Notes under the pieces: generated by a model
The model's database searches: none
What the model saw: the letters and a program-made list of their open reading frames with translations, nothing else
What the model was told of the DNA's origin: nothing
NCBI RefSeq assembly: GCF_024105735.1
Contig: NZ_JAAAML010000002.1
Coordinates: forward strand, 806,001 to 870,000
DNA: 64,000 nt
Direction: 5' to 3'
Source of the DNA: Parahoeflea alexandrii
Lineage (GTDB): Bacteria; Pseudomonadota; Alphaproteobacteria; Rhizobiales; Rhizobiaceae
Part shown: piece after piece, positions 54,134 to 62,706 of the stretch
Numbering within the stretch: the stretch's first letter is position 1
Layout: every line of letters starts with the position of its first letter
Made by a program: the position numbers and the translations under genes

Positions 54134-54796
54134 ATGAGATCTCTTCTCAAAGTCATGTTGACCCTCGGCTCTATCTTCGCCCTTACATTCATTGTCGGGC
54201 GGCTGCTCGGCATTCTCACGGTCGACAACGTACGGCTCTGGCTGGAATGGGCCCAGTCCGTGGATCCTGTCTGGGTCATCAGCATTGTGGTGCTGTTGCT
54301 TTACGCGGATCTCTTTGTCGCTGTGCCGACATTGACCATAACGATCCTGGCCGGGTTCTTCGTGGGTTTTCCGGCAGGCGCAGCGGCGGCGTTCGCCGGC
54401 ATGTCTCTGGCGGCGTTTTCCGGGTTCTGGATCAGCCGTATGTGGGGTGAAGGCGCCATCGCGCTGCTGATCAGGGATCCCGACGAGCGCCGATCGCTCG
54501 CTTGTTCCTTCCAGCAAAGCGGACCGGTCATGATCATGCTGTCGCGGGCCGTTCCGATAGTGCCTGAGGTGACCGCCTGCATCGCGGGAGCCACCGGGAT
54601 GCGGTTTGCCCGCTACTGCATGTTCTATGCGGTAGGCACCCTTCCTTACGTGCTGATCGCCAGCTATGCCGGCTCGATCAGCTCGATTGAAAGCCCGCAA
54701 CCGGCAATCTATGCAGTTCTGCTGCTCAATGTCGTCCTTTGGGGTGGCTGGTTCTTGTTTCGCCGTCGAACAAAGCGATCGCGTGAGGTCGCCTAG
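54134..54796 (+). CDS. TVP38/TMEM64 (VTT/DedA-like) membrane protein
   Basis: A 220-residue protein with about five or six transmembrane segments. The VTT/SNARE-associated domain is visible as VAVPTLTITILAGFFVGFPAGAAAAFAGMS (core PTLTITILAGFFVGFPAG) followed by the re-entrant segment SRAVPIVPEVTACIAGATGM. Bacterial members of the DedA/VTT group include lipid scramblases or flippases; function here is unproven. It lies three bases after the SDR gene, so the two are surely co-transcribed. The palindrome TCGCCTAGGCGA (54789-54800) covers its stop codon. Confidence 0.87.
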   Translation: MRSLLKVMLTLGSIFALTFIVGRLLGILTVDNVRLWLEWAQSVDPVWVISIVVLLLYADLFVAVPTLTITILAGFFVGFPAGAAAAFAGMSLAAFSGFWISRMWGEGAIALLIRDPDERRSLACSFQQSGPVMIMLSRAVPIVPEVTACIAGATGMRFARYCMFYAVGTLPYVLIASYAGSISSIESPQPAIYAVLLLNVVLWGGWFLFRRRTKRSREVA

Positions 54797-54848
54797 GCGA
54801 GAGACGCACTGGGGGGAGGGGGCAATCCGGCGGGGGGCTTGTCGCCGG
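54789..54848. terminator. Palindrome and stem-loop after the VTT gene
   Basis: The 12-bp palindrome TCGCCTAGGCGA (54789-54800) spans the VTT stop codon. A second stem CCGGCG/CGCCGG with a 10-base loop lies at 54827-54848. They occupy the gap before the convergent lapA gene and may end transcription. No T-run is present. Confidence 0.35.
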
Positions 54849-54918
54849 GAGGAAGATGTGTGCTGGCTGCGCCTTGTGTGGGGTTCGTCCCAAGGTGGCC
54901 GGATGGTCCGCTACTGCC

Positions 54919-55269
54919 TCAGGCAGCGTCGCGCTTGTCGGGTGCGGGCAGGGCGGCGGCGATCTGCTGGGCCTTGGCCTTCTGGCGGTCGGCTTCCGTA
55001 TGCCACTTCACCGCTTCATTGGCCTGAACCCGCGCCTGCTTGCGGTGCTTGCCTTGCTTGAACCAGGTTGCCAGCGATCCGAGGATCATGCCGGTGATCA
55101 GGGCAAGAAACAGAAACACGAAGAACGGCAGGGTGACCGAAAGCACCGTGTCCGTTGGATCGAACGGATTGAGCGCCAGCGTCACGGCGGTGCGGTTGGC
55201 AACCGACAGCATGATGAGAACGATGCCCAATGGAACCAAGATGGCCAGTGCGATGATGCGCTTGATCAT
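54919..55269 (-). CDS. lapA: LapA family (DUF1049) membrane protein
   Basis: A 116-residue inner-membrane protein with two transmembrane helices (IIALAILVPLGIVLIMLSVA and LPFFVFLFLALITGMILGSL) and a charged coiled-coil-like cytoplasmic tail. LapA-domain proteins are linked to control of lipopolysaccharide synthesis in E. coli, where LapB controls LpxC. The gene lies downstream of ihfB on the same strand, as in rpsA-ihfB-lapA arrangements elsewhere. ATG 55269 is used. No LapB partner is in the window. Confidence 0.85.
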   Translation of the reverse strand: MIKRIIALAILVPLGIVLIMLSVANRTAVTLALNPFDPTDTVLSVTLPFFVFLFLALITGMILGSLATWFKQGKHRKQARVQANEAVKWHTEADRQKAKAQQIAAALPAPDKRDAA

Positions 55270-55381
55270 GTTTCGATCCTGTCTTGTCCTTGATCCACGC
55301 GGCTAGACCGCCTTTTTGTCGAGGCCGAAAACCGCTCAGCCTCGATCCTGCAGATAGGGCCGCACCGCGGATCGCGCAAGC

Positions 55382-55672
55382 TCAGTCCTTGTCGTCCGGA
55401 TTGAGCCGCTCGCGCAACTCCTTGCCGGTCTTGAAGAACGGCACCCATTTTTCCTCGACGAACACCGGATCGCCCGTGCGCGGGTTGCGTCCCGAGCGTG
55501 GCGGACGGTTCTTCACCGAAAAGGCCCCGAACCCGCGCAGTTCGACGCGGTTGCCATCGGACAGAGCCTCGGTGATCTCGTCCAGCACGGCATTGACGAT
55601 ATTCTCGACATCACGGTGATAGAGGTGCGGGTTTCGCGCCGCAACCGCTTGAACCAACTCCGATTTGATCAT
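55382..55672 (-). CDS. ihfB: Integration host factor subunit beta
   Basis: A 96-residue DNA-bending protein of the HU/IHF family. It shows [23 protein letters not shown], the beta-arm region [26 protein letters not shown] and the DNA-inserting proline of the NPRTGDPV motif. The beta-type N-terminus and the neighbours sppA and lapA support ihfB rather than ihfA or hupB. IHF would assist sigma54 promoters, whose factor RpoN is encoded 3.6 kb away. The start lies 12 bases after sppA's stop, so they are co-transcribed. Confidence 0.94.
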   Translation of the reverse strand: MIKSELVQAVAARNPHLYHRDVENIVNAVLDEITEALSDGNRVELRGFGAFSVKNRPPRSGRNPRTGDPVFVEEKWVPFFKTGKELRERLNPDDKD

Positions 55673-55684
55673 GTTTCCTCGCCC

Positions 55685-56653
55685 CTACTCGACACGCTCC
55701 GACTGGGAGCCAACCTGCCAAACAGACACAAGGCCGTCAAGGAACAACTTGCCACCCGACAGGCGGTCGATTTCATCGGAAAGCGATGCCGGCAGGCCGG
55801 TCAGTTGACGCAGAATGCTCGCCACGCCTGCTCCGAGCAACAGGTTTTCGCTTTCGCTGGCAGGTTCCCAGTCGACAAACTCGAGCGTATCGTCGATATC
55901 GCGGCTTTTGAGATAGGCGCGGATTTCGGCTTCGCCCCCCAGCGCGTCGACGAGGCCGTTGGCCAGCGCCTGGCGTCCGGTGAAAATCGAGCCGTCGGCC
56001 AGCGTCAGAACTTGTGAACGTTCCATCTCGCGGCGCGCGGCCACCAGATCGACGAACCAGTCATAGCTGTCGAGCACCATCGAGCGGATCATCGCCTTGG
56101 CTTCTTCGCTCGCTTCGTGGAATGGGGACGGCTCGGCCTTAAGCGGCGAGGATTTGATCTCCTCGAGCCTGACTCCGATCTTGTCGAGCAGATCCTGTGC
56201 CTGCGCATACTGGAAGATCACCCCGATCGAGCCGACGATCGAGCTTTCGCCGGCCACGATATGGTCGGTGGAGGCCGCGACCATGTAGCCTGCCGATGCG
56301 GCCAGCGTGTGGATGTCGGCAACCACCGGCTTTGATTTGCCGGCTTCGACCAGCGCCTTGTGAATGCGCTCGCCGCCATAGGTGGTGCCGCCCGGTGAGG
56401 AGATCGAAACCACCAGCGCCTTTGCCGCCTCGTTCTCGGTGGCGTCCTCGATCAGGTCGAGCAGCCGCTGGTCGTCGGTGATCACCCCGCTGATATCGAT
56501 GCGGGCGATATGGTCGCTGTTCCGGCCCGAACCCTGGAAACGCGCGAACAGGCCGGCCACCAGCGCAATCGCCACGACAACGGTCATGAACCGCCAGAAG
56601 CTCAGCTTGCGCCGGATCCGGCGGCGGTCTGCAAGAATGTTCGGGTCAGTCAC
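55685..56653 (-). CDS. sppA: Signal peptide peptidase SppA (short form)
   Basis: A 322-residue membrane-anchored serine protease with a transmembrane helix near 22-40 (FMTVVVAIALVAGLFA). The catalytic dyad is Ser120 in TLAASAGYM and Lys172 in SSPLKAEPSPF; ISSPGGTTYGG forms the oxyanion region. It degrades signal peptides after secretion. The GTG start at 56653 is chosen over an upstream TTG because GGAGG lies seven bases before it. It heads sppA-ihfB-lapA. A large palindrome lies 54 bases upstream. Confidence 0.93.
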   Translation of the reverse strand: MTDPNILADRRRIRRKLSFWRFMTVVVAIALVAGLFARFQGSGRNSDHIARIDISGVITDDQRLLDLIEDATENEAAKALVVSISSPGGTTYGGERIHKALVEAGKSKPVVADIHTLAASAGYMVAASTDHIVAGESSIVGSIGVIFQYAQAQDLLDKIGVRLEEIKSSPLKAEPSPFHEASEEAKAMIRSMVLDSYDWFVDLVAARREMERSQVLTLADGSIFTGRQALANGLVDALGGEAEIRAYLKSRDIDDTLEFVDWEPASESENLLLGAGVASILRQLTGLPASLSDEIDRLSGGKLFLDGLVSVWQVGSQSERVE

Positions 56654-56706
56654 GCGTGTTCCTCCCAAAACGGGCAGTTACTGCACCATGCAGTGGTTTA
56701 CAGTCT

Positions 56707-56744
56707 TGCAGCGGCGTGCGCTTGATCAAACGCACGCCGCTGCA
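56707..56744. repeat. 38-bp near-perfect palindrome between divergent sppA and lptC
   Basis: A 14-bp arm (56707-56720, TGCAGCGGCGTGCG) is perfectly repeated in inverse at 56731-56744. The 10-base centre contains TTGATCAA, itself a palindrome, so only one pair is mismatched across 38 bases. It lies between genes transcribed away from it, so it is not a terminator of either. It may be a sppA leader hairpin, an operator, or the relic of a lost gene's terminator. Confidence 0.6.
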
Positions 56745-57003
56745 GGTTCGGCATCGGCCGCTATCGCCTATTTAAGGCAGCAAGCCGGCAGGGCCAGAGC
56801 ATTTTGCCTGTGCCCGATATCCGCTATGGTTTTGCCATTGTCGCCAAGGCGTGGCAATCTGCGTCGACTGCTTCGCAAAATCACCATATTGGCATGTGAA
56901 ACCAACCGCAACCGACACTTGGCGCCACAGCCGGACTGAAAATCTGACCTTGCCGCATCCGAGTGCAGATCGGCGCCGAAAGCCATCAAGACCGCAGGAC
57001 CGA

Positions 57004-57684
57004 ATGACAACATCGTCAGTCTCAGGGATGCCCAACAGCGGCAGTTATGCCGGGCGGTCTCATGCCGAATACAAGCGCGCGCTGGCCCATTCCCGGCTGG
57101 TCAGATTGTTCAAGATCCTGCTGCCGCTGTCGGCGGCTCTTGTAATCCTCGCCTTCATTCTCGTCTCCTGGGTCGATGGCCTGGTGCCGGAGGGCGTCGG
57201 CATCGAATCGGTGGTGATCCGCGATGGAAAGCTCGTCATGCAGAACCCGGTGATGAGCGGCGAGGGGCCCGGTGCACGGCCCTACACCATGCGCGCCGCC
57301 CGCGCGGTGCAGGACCTGACCTCGCCCGACGTCATCGTGCTCGAGGAGATTCTTGCCGATCTTCCGGTGTCGAACGGCGACCAGGCGGTGCTCAATGCCG
57401 TCAGCGGTACCTACAATCGCACCGCTCAAACCATGATGTTCGACAAGCCCTTTACCGTGACCAGTGAAAACGGCTTTTCGGCGGAGCTGCAATCGGCGAA
57501 CATTGATCTTGCCAGCGGCGGACTGAGCTCGGATGCGCCGGTCTCGATCAGTTCGGGGGAGGCCTCCGTGGTTGCGCAATCCATGCAGATGACAGATAAG
57601 GGCCGCGTCATCATCTTTCAGGACAAGGTCCGCATGACGATCAACCCATCGGCCATCAAGCCGACGGATGGAGCGAAGAACTGA
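57004..57684 (+). CDS. lptC: LPS export protein LptC
   Basis: A 226-residue bitopic inner-membrane protein: a cytoplasmic tail, one transmembrane helix (LFKILLPLSAALVILAFILVSW), then a periplasmic beta-jellyroll that receives LPS from LptB2FG and passes it to LptA. The family core GVGIESVVIRDGKLVMQNP and the C-terminal SISSGEASVVAQSMQMTDKGRVIIFQDKVRM (core VVAQSMQMTDKG) fit. ATG 57004 has a short-spaced AGGA. It ends one base before the lptA start region and begins the lptC-lptA-lptB operon. Confidence 0.9.
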   Translation: MTTSSVSGMPNSGSYAGRSHAEYKRALAHSRLVRLFKILLPLSAALVILAFILVSWVDGLVPEGVGIESVVIRDGKLVMQNPVMSGEGPGARPYTMRAARAVQDLTSPDVIVLEEILADLPVSNGDQAVLNAVSGTYNRTAQTMMFDKPFTVTSENGFSAELQSANIDLASGGLSSDAPVSISSGEASVVAQSMQMTDKGRVIIFQDKVRMTINPSAIKPTDGAKN

Positions 57685-57685
57685 C

Positions 57686-58234
57686 ATGGCAAGAACGCCT
57701 TTGCATATCTTGAGGGTTGCTGCGGTCGTTTTCGCCGCCGTCCTGCTTGCGCCTGCCGCCCAGGCCCAGACGACCGAAAGCCGGATGTCGGGCCTCGCCC
57801 TTTCGGGCGACGAGCCGATCCAGATCGAAAGCGACCTGCTCAAGATCAACGAGGAAACCAGCCAGGCCACCTTCACCGGCAACGTCAAGGTGGTGCAGGG
57901 TGATACCGTGCTGCAGGCGGGCGAGATGATCGTCAACTACACCAATGACGGTGGTTCGGTATCCTCCGGTACGGCTGATATCCGCGAGATCGAACTCTAC
58001 AAGAAGGTGCTGATCCGCTCGGGCACCCAGACGGCCACCGCCGATGCAGGTAATTTCAACATGGCCGACGAGATCCTGGTGCTCACGGGCGAGAAGGTCG
58101 TGCTCACCGACGCCGAAAACGTCTTCATTGGCTGCAAGCTGACCGTGCAGATGAAGAATGGCCAGGCTAAGCTCGACAGCTGCGGCCGCCGGGTGATGAT
58201 CCAGCTTGACCCCAAATCGCGACCCAAACAGTGA
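57686..58234 (+). CDS. lptA: LPS transport periplasmic protein LptA
   Basis: A 182-residue exported protein with signal peptide MARTPLHILRVAAVVFAAVL ending near APAAQAQ. The beta-jellyroll OstA domain is recognised by EPIQIESDLLKINEETSQATFTGNVKVVQGD (core QATFTGNVKVVQGD) and LYKKVLIRSGTQTATAD. LptA polymers bridge the periplasm to LptD. The start lies just after the lptC stop; the end overlaps the lptB GTG start (GTGA). This coupling secures balanced synthesis of the export chain. Confidence 0.93.
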   Translation: MARTPLHILRVAAVVFAAVLLAPAAQAQTTESRMSGLALSGDEPIQIESDLLKINEETSQATFTGNVKVVQGDTVLQAGEMIVNYTNDGGSVSSGTADIREIELYKKVLIRSGTQTATADAGNFNMADEILVLTGEKVVLTDAENVFIGCKLTVQMKNGQAKLDSCGRRVMIQLDPKSRPKQ

Positions 58235-59037
58235 TTCGCGGCCTGTTCTCGAAGCGAGTTAACGAGAGTGTGATCGGGAGCGGCGAGGAGCCCCCCGCCG
58301 CCAGCGCACGTTATGACGGTACACTGATTGCCCGCAATCTGACCAAGTCCTACAAGTCGCGCCGCGTGGTCGACGGTGTTTCTCTGGGTGTGCGCCGCGG
58401 CGAGGCGGTGGGTCTTCTCGGCCCGAACGGCGCCGGCAAGACCACCTGTTTCTACATGATCACCGGGCTGGTGCCGGTCGATGCCGGCTCGATCGAGATC
58501 GACGGCCATGATGTCTCAAGCCTGCCGATGTACCGCCGCGCCCGCCTCGGCGTCGGCTACCTGCCGCAGGAAGCCTCGATCTTCCGCGGACTGAGTGTCG
58601 AGGCCAATATCCGCGCCGTGCTCGAAGTGGTGGAAAAGGACCGCGCCAAGCGCGAGCACAAGCTCGACAGCCTGCTCGAGGAATTCCATATCTCGCATCT
58701 GCGCAAGTCCCCCTCGATTGCACTGTCCGGCGGTGAACGGCGCCGGCTGGAAATCGCCCGCGCGCTCGCTTCCGATCCGACGTTCATGCTGCTCGATGAA
58801 CCCTTTGCCGGCGTCGATCCGATCGCCGTTTCCGACATTCAGGACCTGGTGCGCCACCTCACCCGGCGCGGCATCGGTGTTTTGATCACCGATCACAATG
58901 TGCGTGAGACGCTTGGCCTGATTGACCGGGCCTACATCATGAATGCGGGCGTGCTCCTGACCCATGGCCGTCCCTCTGATATTGTCGCCAATCCCGATGT
59001 GCGACGGCTCTATCTCGGCGAACAATTCTCCCTCTGA
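58231..59037 (+). CDS. lptB: LPS export ATPase LptB
   Basis: A 268-residue ABC ATPase that powers LPS extraction with LptFG. Walker A GPNGAGKTT, Q-loop GYLPQEASIFRGL, signature LSGGERRRLEIARAL, Walker B FMLLDEPFAGVDP and switch His in ITDHNVRET are intact. An N-terminal extension of about 25 residues precedes the ABC core. It starts at a GTG that overlaps the lptA stop. lptF and lptG are not in the window. Confidence 0.95.
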   Translation: MIRGLFSKRVNESVIGSGEEPPAASARYDGTLIARNLTKSYKSRRVVDGVSLGVRRGEAVGLLGPNGAGKTTCFYMITGLVPVDAGSIEIDGHDVSSLPMYRRARLGVGYLPQEASIFRGLSVEANIRAVLEVVEKDRAKREHKLDSLLEEFHISHLRKSPSIALSGGERRRLEIARALASDPTFMLLDEPFAGVDPIAVSDIQDLVRHLTRRGIGVLITDHNVRETLGLIDRAYIMNAGVLLTHGRPSDIVANPDVRRLYLGEQFSL

Positions 59038-59272
59038 CTTGGTGGAGCCTTGTGCCGGGCTTCCGGACGATGGATTTGCTGCATTCCGGGGCCGGCGGGA
59101 GGCATTTTTACCCTGTCCATAGGTCGCACTTGACCCGAAGGGAGAAAAAAGCAATTTTCGGGCCAGATGGGTCGAAGGGGCGTCGATGGAGGCGTCCCGA
59201 ATCCGGACAGAAGGAAGGCGGCGGTGCCGTTTTTGTTCTGGCGGCGGCCCGAGCGGGGAGTAGTGCGTCGCC
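59038..59272. other. lptB-rpoN spacer
   Basis: A 235-base spacer with no supported gene. The sequence is G+C-rich apart from short A/T runs (GCATTTTTACC near 59102 and AAAAAAGCAATTTTCG near 59147). It probably carries an rpoN promoter, but no clear boxes were found. GGGGAG about 12 bases before the rpoN start is the likely ribosome site. Confidence 0.3.
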
Positions 59273-60823
59273 ATGGCCTTGTCAGCCGGTCTTCAACTGC
59301 GTCAGAGCCAATCACTGGTCATGACGCCACAACTGATGCAGTCGATCCGTCTGCTGCAATTCAGTCATGTCGAGCTGACCCGATTCATCGAACAGGAAGT
59401 CGAGCGCAACCCGCTGCTTGAACTGGTCAGTTCCGAAAACGATCAGCCCGATAGTGTCTCCGAAGCTGCAGAACCGGCCAAGCCGCAGGTGGCGGAAGGC
59501 GATCCGGGAGAGGATGCCACCTGGGCTGGAAATGCCGATTCCCAGGCGGAGCGGATGACCTCGGAAATCGACGCGCGCTATGAAAATGTCTTTCCCGACG
59601 ATCATGGCACCGAACGAGTGGATCAGCCCGAATTCATCGACAACTGGAAATCGATGCCCGGCAGCGATGGCGGTCGGTCGGGTGAAGGCTACGATCTTGA
59701 TGATTTTGCCGCCAGGGCGCCGACCTTGCGCGATCATGTCGCCGAACAGATCGCCTTCGCCTTTGCCGAGCCCGCCGAGCGTCTGATCGCCACCGAGCTT
59801 GCCGACCAGCTTGATGCTGCCGGCTACATGGTCGGAGACATGGCGGAAACCGTTGAGCGGCTGAGCGCCGATCCGGAGCAGGTCGACGGCGTGCTGGCCC
59901 GGCTTCAGGAGTTCGAGCCCGCCGGCCTGTTTGCCCGCTCCCTGTCCGAGTGTCTCGCCCTGCAGCTCGCCCGCAAGGACCGGCTGGATCCGGCAATGGC
60001 GGCCCTGGTCAACAATCTCGAACTGCTGGCGCGCCGTGACTTTGCCGCGCTGACCCGGATTTGCGGTGTCGACGAGGAAGATCTGCTCGACATGATGGCC
60101 GAGATCCGGGCGCTCGATCCCAAGCCGGGCACCCGGTTCGAGACCGGTTCGAGCGAGATGATTGTGCCGGATGTTTCGGTCCGCCCCTCCTCTGATGGAG
60201 GATGGAACGTCGAACTCAACCCGGACACGCTGCCTCGGGTGCTCGTCAACCAGACCTATTTCACCACCGTCACCGGCAAGATGCCAAAAGATGCCGCCGG
60301 ACATGATTTTCTCGGTGAGTGCCTGCAGACCGCCAACTGGCTGGCACGGTCGCTTGACCAGAGGGCCCGCACGATCATGAAGGTGGCCTCCGAAATCGTC
60401 CGTCAGCAGGATGCATTTCTGCTCCATGGCGTTGATCACCTGCGGCCGCTCAATCTCAAGGCGGTGGCCGAGGCCATCGGCATGCATGAATCCACCGTCA
60501 GCCGGGTGACCTCCAACAAGTACATGATCACGCCGCGCGGCGTTTTCGAGCTGAAATACTTCTTCACCGTCTCCATCGCTTCGGCGCAGGCCGGCGGCGA
60601 CGCGCATTCTGCCGAATCAGTGCGTCACCGGATCCGTGTGCTGGTTGATCAGGAAGCCCCTGAAGCGGTGCTGTCCGATGATGATCTCGTTGACCTGCTC
60701 AAGAAGGCAGGGATCGAGATTGCCCGGCGAACGGTGGCCAAGTACCGCGAAGCCATGGCCATTCCCTCGTCGGTGCAGCGGCGTCGCGAAAAACGGGCGA
60801 GGGCCCGCGCGGCGGCGGTTTGA
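59273..60823 (+). CDS. rpoN: RNA polymerase sigma54 factor
   Basis: A 516-residue sigma54. The Gln/Leu-rich region I is MALSAGLQLRQSQSLVMTPQLMQSIRLLQ (core SQSLVMTPQLMQSIRLLQ). An acidic region II of about 100 residues follows, then the core-binding domain, the helix-turn-helix ESTVSRVTSNKYM and the RpoN box ARRTVAKYREAM, which reads the -24 element. With NtrC-type activators it serves nitrogen, carbon and motility genes. It is flanked by lptB and hpf in the order conserved through the proteobacteria; ptsN downstream belongs to the same nitrogen-linked block. Confidence 0.97.
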   Translation: MALSAGLQLRQSQSLVMTPQLMQSIRLLQFSHVELTRFIEQEVERNPLLELVSSENDQPDSVSEAAEPAKPQVAEGDPGEDATWAGNADSQAERMTSEIDARYENVFPDDHGTERVDQPEFIDNWKSMPGSDGGRSGEGYDLDDFAARAPTLRDHVAEQIAFAFAEPAERLIATELADQLDAAGYMVGDMAETVERLSADPEQVDGVLARLQEFEPAGLFARSLSECLALQLARKDRLDPAMAALVNNLELLARRDFAALTRICGVDEEDLLDMMAEIRALDPKPGTRFETGSSEMIVPDVSVRPSSDGGWNVELNPDTLPRVLVNQTYFTTVTGKMPKDAAGHDFLGECLQTANWLARSLDQRARTIMKVASEIVRQQDAFLLHGVDHLRPLNLKAVAEAIGMHESTVSRVTSNKYMITPRGVFELKYFFTVSIASAQAGGDAHSAESVRHRIRVLVDQEAPEAVLSDDDLVDLLKKAGIEIARRTVAKYREAMAIPSSVQRRREKRARARAAAV

Positions 60824-60880
60824 TCCGCGGCCGTCAATGGCTTGAATTTGTTTTCGATTTAAGCAAAAGCCGTGCCAAAC

Positions 60881-60909
60881 TTGACAGTCTGGCAACATCG
60901 GCGTAGAAG
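60881..60909 (+). promoter_or_regulatory. Sigma70-type promoter upstream of hpf
   Basis: A perfect -35 TTGACA (60881-60886) is followed after 17 bases by TAGAAG (60904-60909), a fair -10. hpf starts about 160 bases downstream. A second weaker pair, TTGGAT (61009-61014) and TAGACT (61032-61037) with 17-base spacing, lies closer to the gene. Either could drive hpf and ptsN. Confidence 0.45.
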
Positions 60910-61070
60910 CCGCTCCGCATTGGGTGGCGTGTTTTGACCGCGCGCCTCGAGCCGGTACTGTCAAGCGAAAAATTGCATGGACCGGACCATTTGACCGCCG
61001 TCGGACGCTTGGATGAGCGCGGCGCATGGCTTAGACTAAATTCCCAAGTCATAACAAGAAGGGATGACCC

Positions 61071-61643
61071 ATGAGCGTGCGAGTGTCGGGTAAGCATATG
61101 GAAATCGGCGAGTCGTTCATGACCCGCATTGAGGACCATGTCACAGGTGCGGTTCGGAAGTACTACGACGGTGGCTTTTCGAGCCATGTGATCGTGGAAA
61201 AGTCGGGGTCGCGTTTCAAGGCTGATTGCAAGATCCATCTCGACACCGGTGTCGTGCTGCACGCCACTGGGGAGGCCCAGGATCCGCAGCCGGCTTTCGA
61301 CGCTGCAGCGGAACGCGTGGAAAAGCGCCTTCGCCGCTACAAGCGCCGTCTCAAGGATCATCACGCCAACAATCATCAGGCTCAGGCGGAGCTGGCCTAT
61401 GCGGTTGTGGACTCGGCCAATGACGATGCCGTTGAAGTGCCTGAGGACTATGCCCCGGCGATTATCGCCGAAAGCACCAAGCAACTGGTGACGATGAGCG
61501 TGGCCAATGCTGTTATGGCTCTGGACATGACGGACGAACGGATCCTCATGTTCCGCAATGCGGGCAATGATGCCCTTAACGTCGTGTATCGCCGCGATGA
61601 TGGAAATATCGGCTGGATAGACGCAGGCGGGGTCAGGTCCTGA
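61071..61643 (+). CDS. hpf: Ribosome hibernation promoting factor, long form
   Basis: A 190-residue protein. The N-terminal ribosome-binding domain (MSVRVSGKHMEIGESFMTRIEDHV onward, with the basic stretch AAERVEKRLRRYKRRLKDHH) blocks the decoding centre in resting cells. A C-terminal domain (STKQLVTMSVANAVMALDM, then FRNAGNDALNVVYRRDDGNIG) dimerises and joins 70S ribosomes into 100S. The two-domain size identifies the long HPF type, the only form in most alphaproteobacteria. AGAAGGG precedes the start. It lies between rpoN and ptsN. Confidence 0.95.
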   Translation: MSVRVSGKHMEIGESFMTRIEDHVTGAVRKYYDGGFSSHVIVEKSGSRFKADCKIHLDTGVVLHATGEAQDPQPAFDAAAERVEKRLRRYKRRLKDHHANNHQAQAELAYAVVDSANDDAVEVPEDYAPAIIAESTKQLVTMSVANAVMALDMTDERILMFRNAGNDALNVVYRRDDGNIGWIDAGGVRS

Positions 61644-61768
61644 CGGCGTTGGCTGATATGATATAAGGCAGGCAGGCTGGCGCCCGATGGAACCGGCGGC
61701 GGCCTGCAGCCGTTCACATGATGCGAACAATGAGGTCCGGAAAGCGGACCCGGAACAAGGAATTTATT

Positions 61769-62233
61769 ATGGCGCTTGCTGATCTGATTGCGCAGAACTC
61801 TGTTCTGCCAGCGCTCAAGGCAAACTCCAAGAAACAGCTGTTGCAGGAACTGGCAGCCAAAGCCTCGGAAGTCACCGGACTTGCCGAGCGCGAGGTGTTT
61901 GACGTCATTCTGCAGCGTGAGCGGCTCGGCTCCACCGGCGTTGGCAACGGTATTGCCATCCCGCACGGCAAGTTGGCCTCTCTTGACAAGATTGTCGGCG
62001 TGTTCGCGCGCCTCGACCAGCCCGTCGATTTCGAGGCGCTGGACGATCAGCCCGTCGACCTGGTGTTTCTGCTGCTGGCGCCCGAGGGGGCAGGAGCCGA
62101 TCATCTCAAGGCACTCTCGCGGATCGCCCGTGTCATGCGCGACAGCGAGATGGTGGCCAAGTTGCGCGCCACCGACAACGCCGCGTCGCTGCATGCCTTC
62201 CTGACCGAGGAGCCGGAATCCAACGCCGCCTGA
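61769..62233 (+). CDS. ptsN: PTS(Ntr) nitrogen regulatory IIA protein
   Basis: A 154-residue EIIA of the fructose/nitrogen type. Phosphorylated His66 lies in NGIAIPHGKL. It receives phosphate from PtsP and NPr and regulates potassium transport, nitrogen and stress responses rather than sugar import. ATG 61769 (MALADLIAQN) with AAGGA seven bases upstream is chosen over an in-frame ATG 51 bases earlier. It is the last gene of the rpoN block; a strong intrinsic terminator follows at 62298. Confidence 0.95.
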   Translation: MALADLIAQNSVLPALKANSKKQLLQELAAKASEVTGLAEREVFDVILQRERLGSTGVGNGIAIPHGKLASLDKIVGVFARLDQPVDFEALDDQPVDLVFLLLAPEGAGADHLKALSRIARVMRDSEMVAKLRATDNAASLHAFLTEEPESNAA

Positions 62234-62297
62234 GGGCGCGTGCGTTCTGAAGGCTGCCGACAGCGCAAGCACCAATCTTCAAATTGACCACAGTGAA

Positions 62298-62335
62298 AAG
62301 CCCGGAAATCCAAAGGATTTTCGGGCTTCAATTTT
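62298..62335 (+). terminator. Rho-independent terminator after ptsN
   Basis: A 14-bp stem (arms 62298-62311 and 62315-62328, one G-U pair, AAA loop) is followed by CAATTTTT. This is the clearest intrinsic terminator in the window. It ends the rpoN-hpf-ptsN transcript and may also serve the convergent DUF1150 gene, since AAAA precedes the stem on the other strand. Confidence 0.88.
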
Positions 62336-62393
62336 TGCGCATCCAGGTTTTGGCCGATGGGCCTGGAGCGATTCCAGCCGAAGATGACTGACT

Positions 62394-62651
62394 TTAGTGC
62401 AGGGCGACTGTCTTGAGTTCGTCTTCGGCGGCGCGGTAGAAGGTGCTCGACCGGTTGTCGGTCAACAGGATCGGCGTACCGTCGGCGCCGAACAGCGCCC
62501 AGAGTTCAAGGCCGGGGTCGAGCACCGGCGCTTCCGGAAAGCGGGCGCTGACGTCCTCGGAACGCATCTTGCGGATATAACCGATCTTGCCGGCGCCCAG
62601 CAGGGCCAGATCATTGGCGGACAATTGGGTCTTTCCCGATTTGGCAATCAC
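62394..62651 (-). CDS. DUF1150 family protein
   Basis: An 85-residue small protein of the alphaproteobacterial DUF1150 family, recognised by LALLGAGKIGYIRKMRSEDV and the C-terminal LWALFGADGTPILLTDNRS. Its function is unknown. The GTG start at 62651 is firmly supported by AGGAGG eight bases upstream. It lies 55 bases after hsp20 on the same strand, an arrangement common in Hyphomicrobiales, so it is probably induced by heat with hsp20. Confidence 0.88.
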   Translation of the reverse strand: MIAKSGKTQLSANDLALLGAGKIGYIRKMRSEDVSARFPEAPVLDPGLELWALFGADGTPILLTDNRSSTFYRAAEDELKTVALH

Positions 62652-62706
62652 GTCGATTTCCTCCTGTAGGTGGCAGGAAACATCCTGTTGGCTCGAACTC
62701 TAATCT

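Noticed and set aside
53333-54700. 455-residue minus-strand frame across the SDR-VTT region
   Set aside because: Low-complexity Asp/Arg/Gly-rich translation opposite two recognisable genes.
59038-59272. Sigma54 promoter around the rpoN block
   Set aside because: No TGGCAC-N5-TTGC-like pair was found in the spacers before rpoN, hpf or ptsN.
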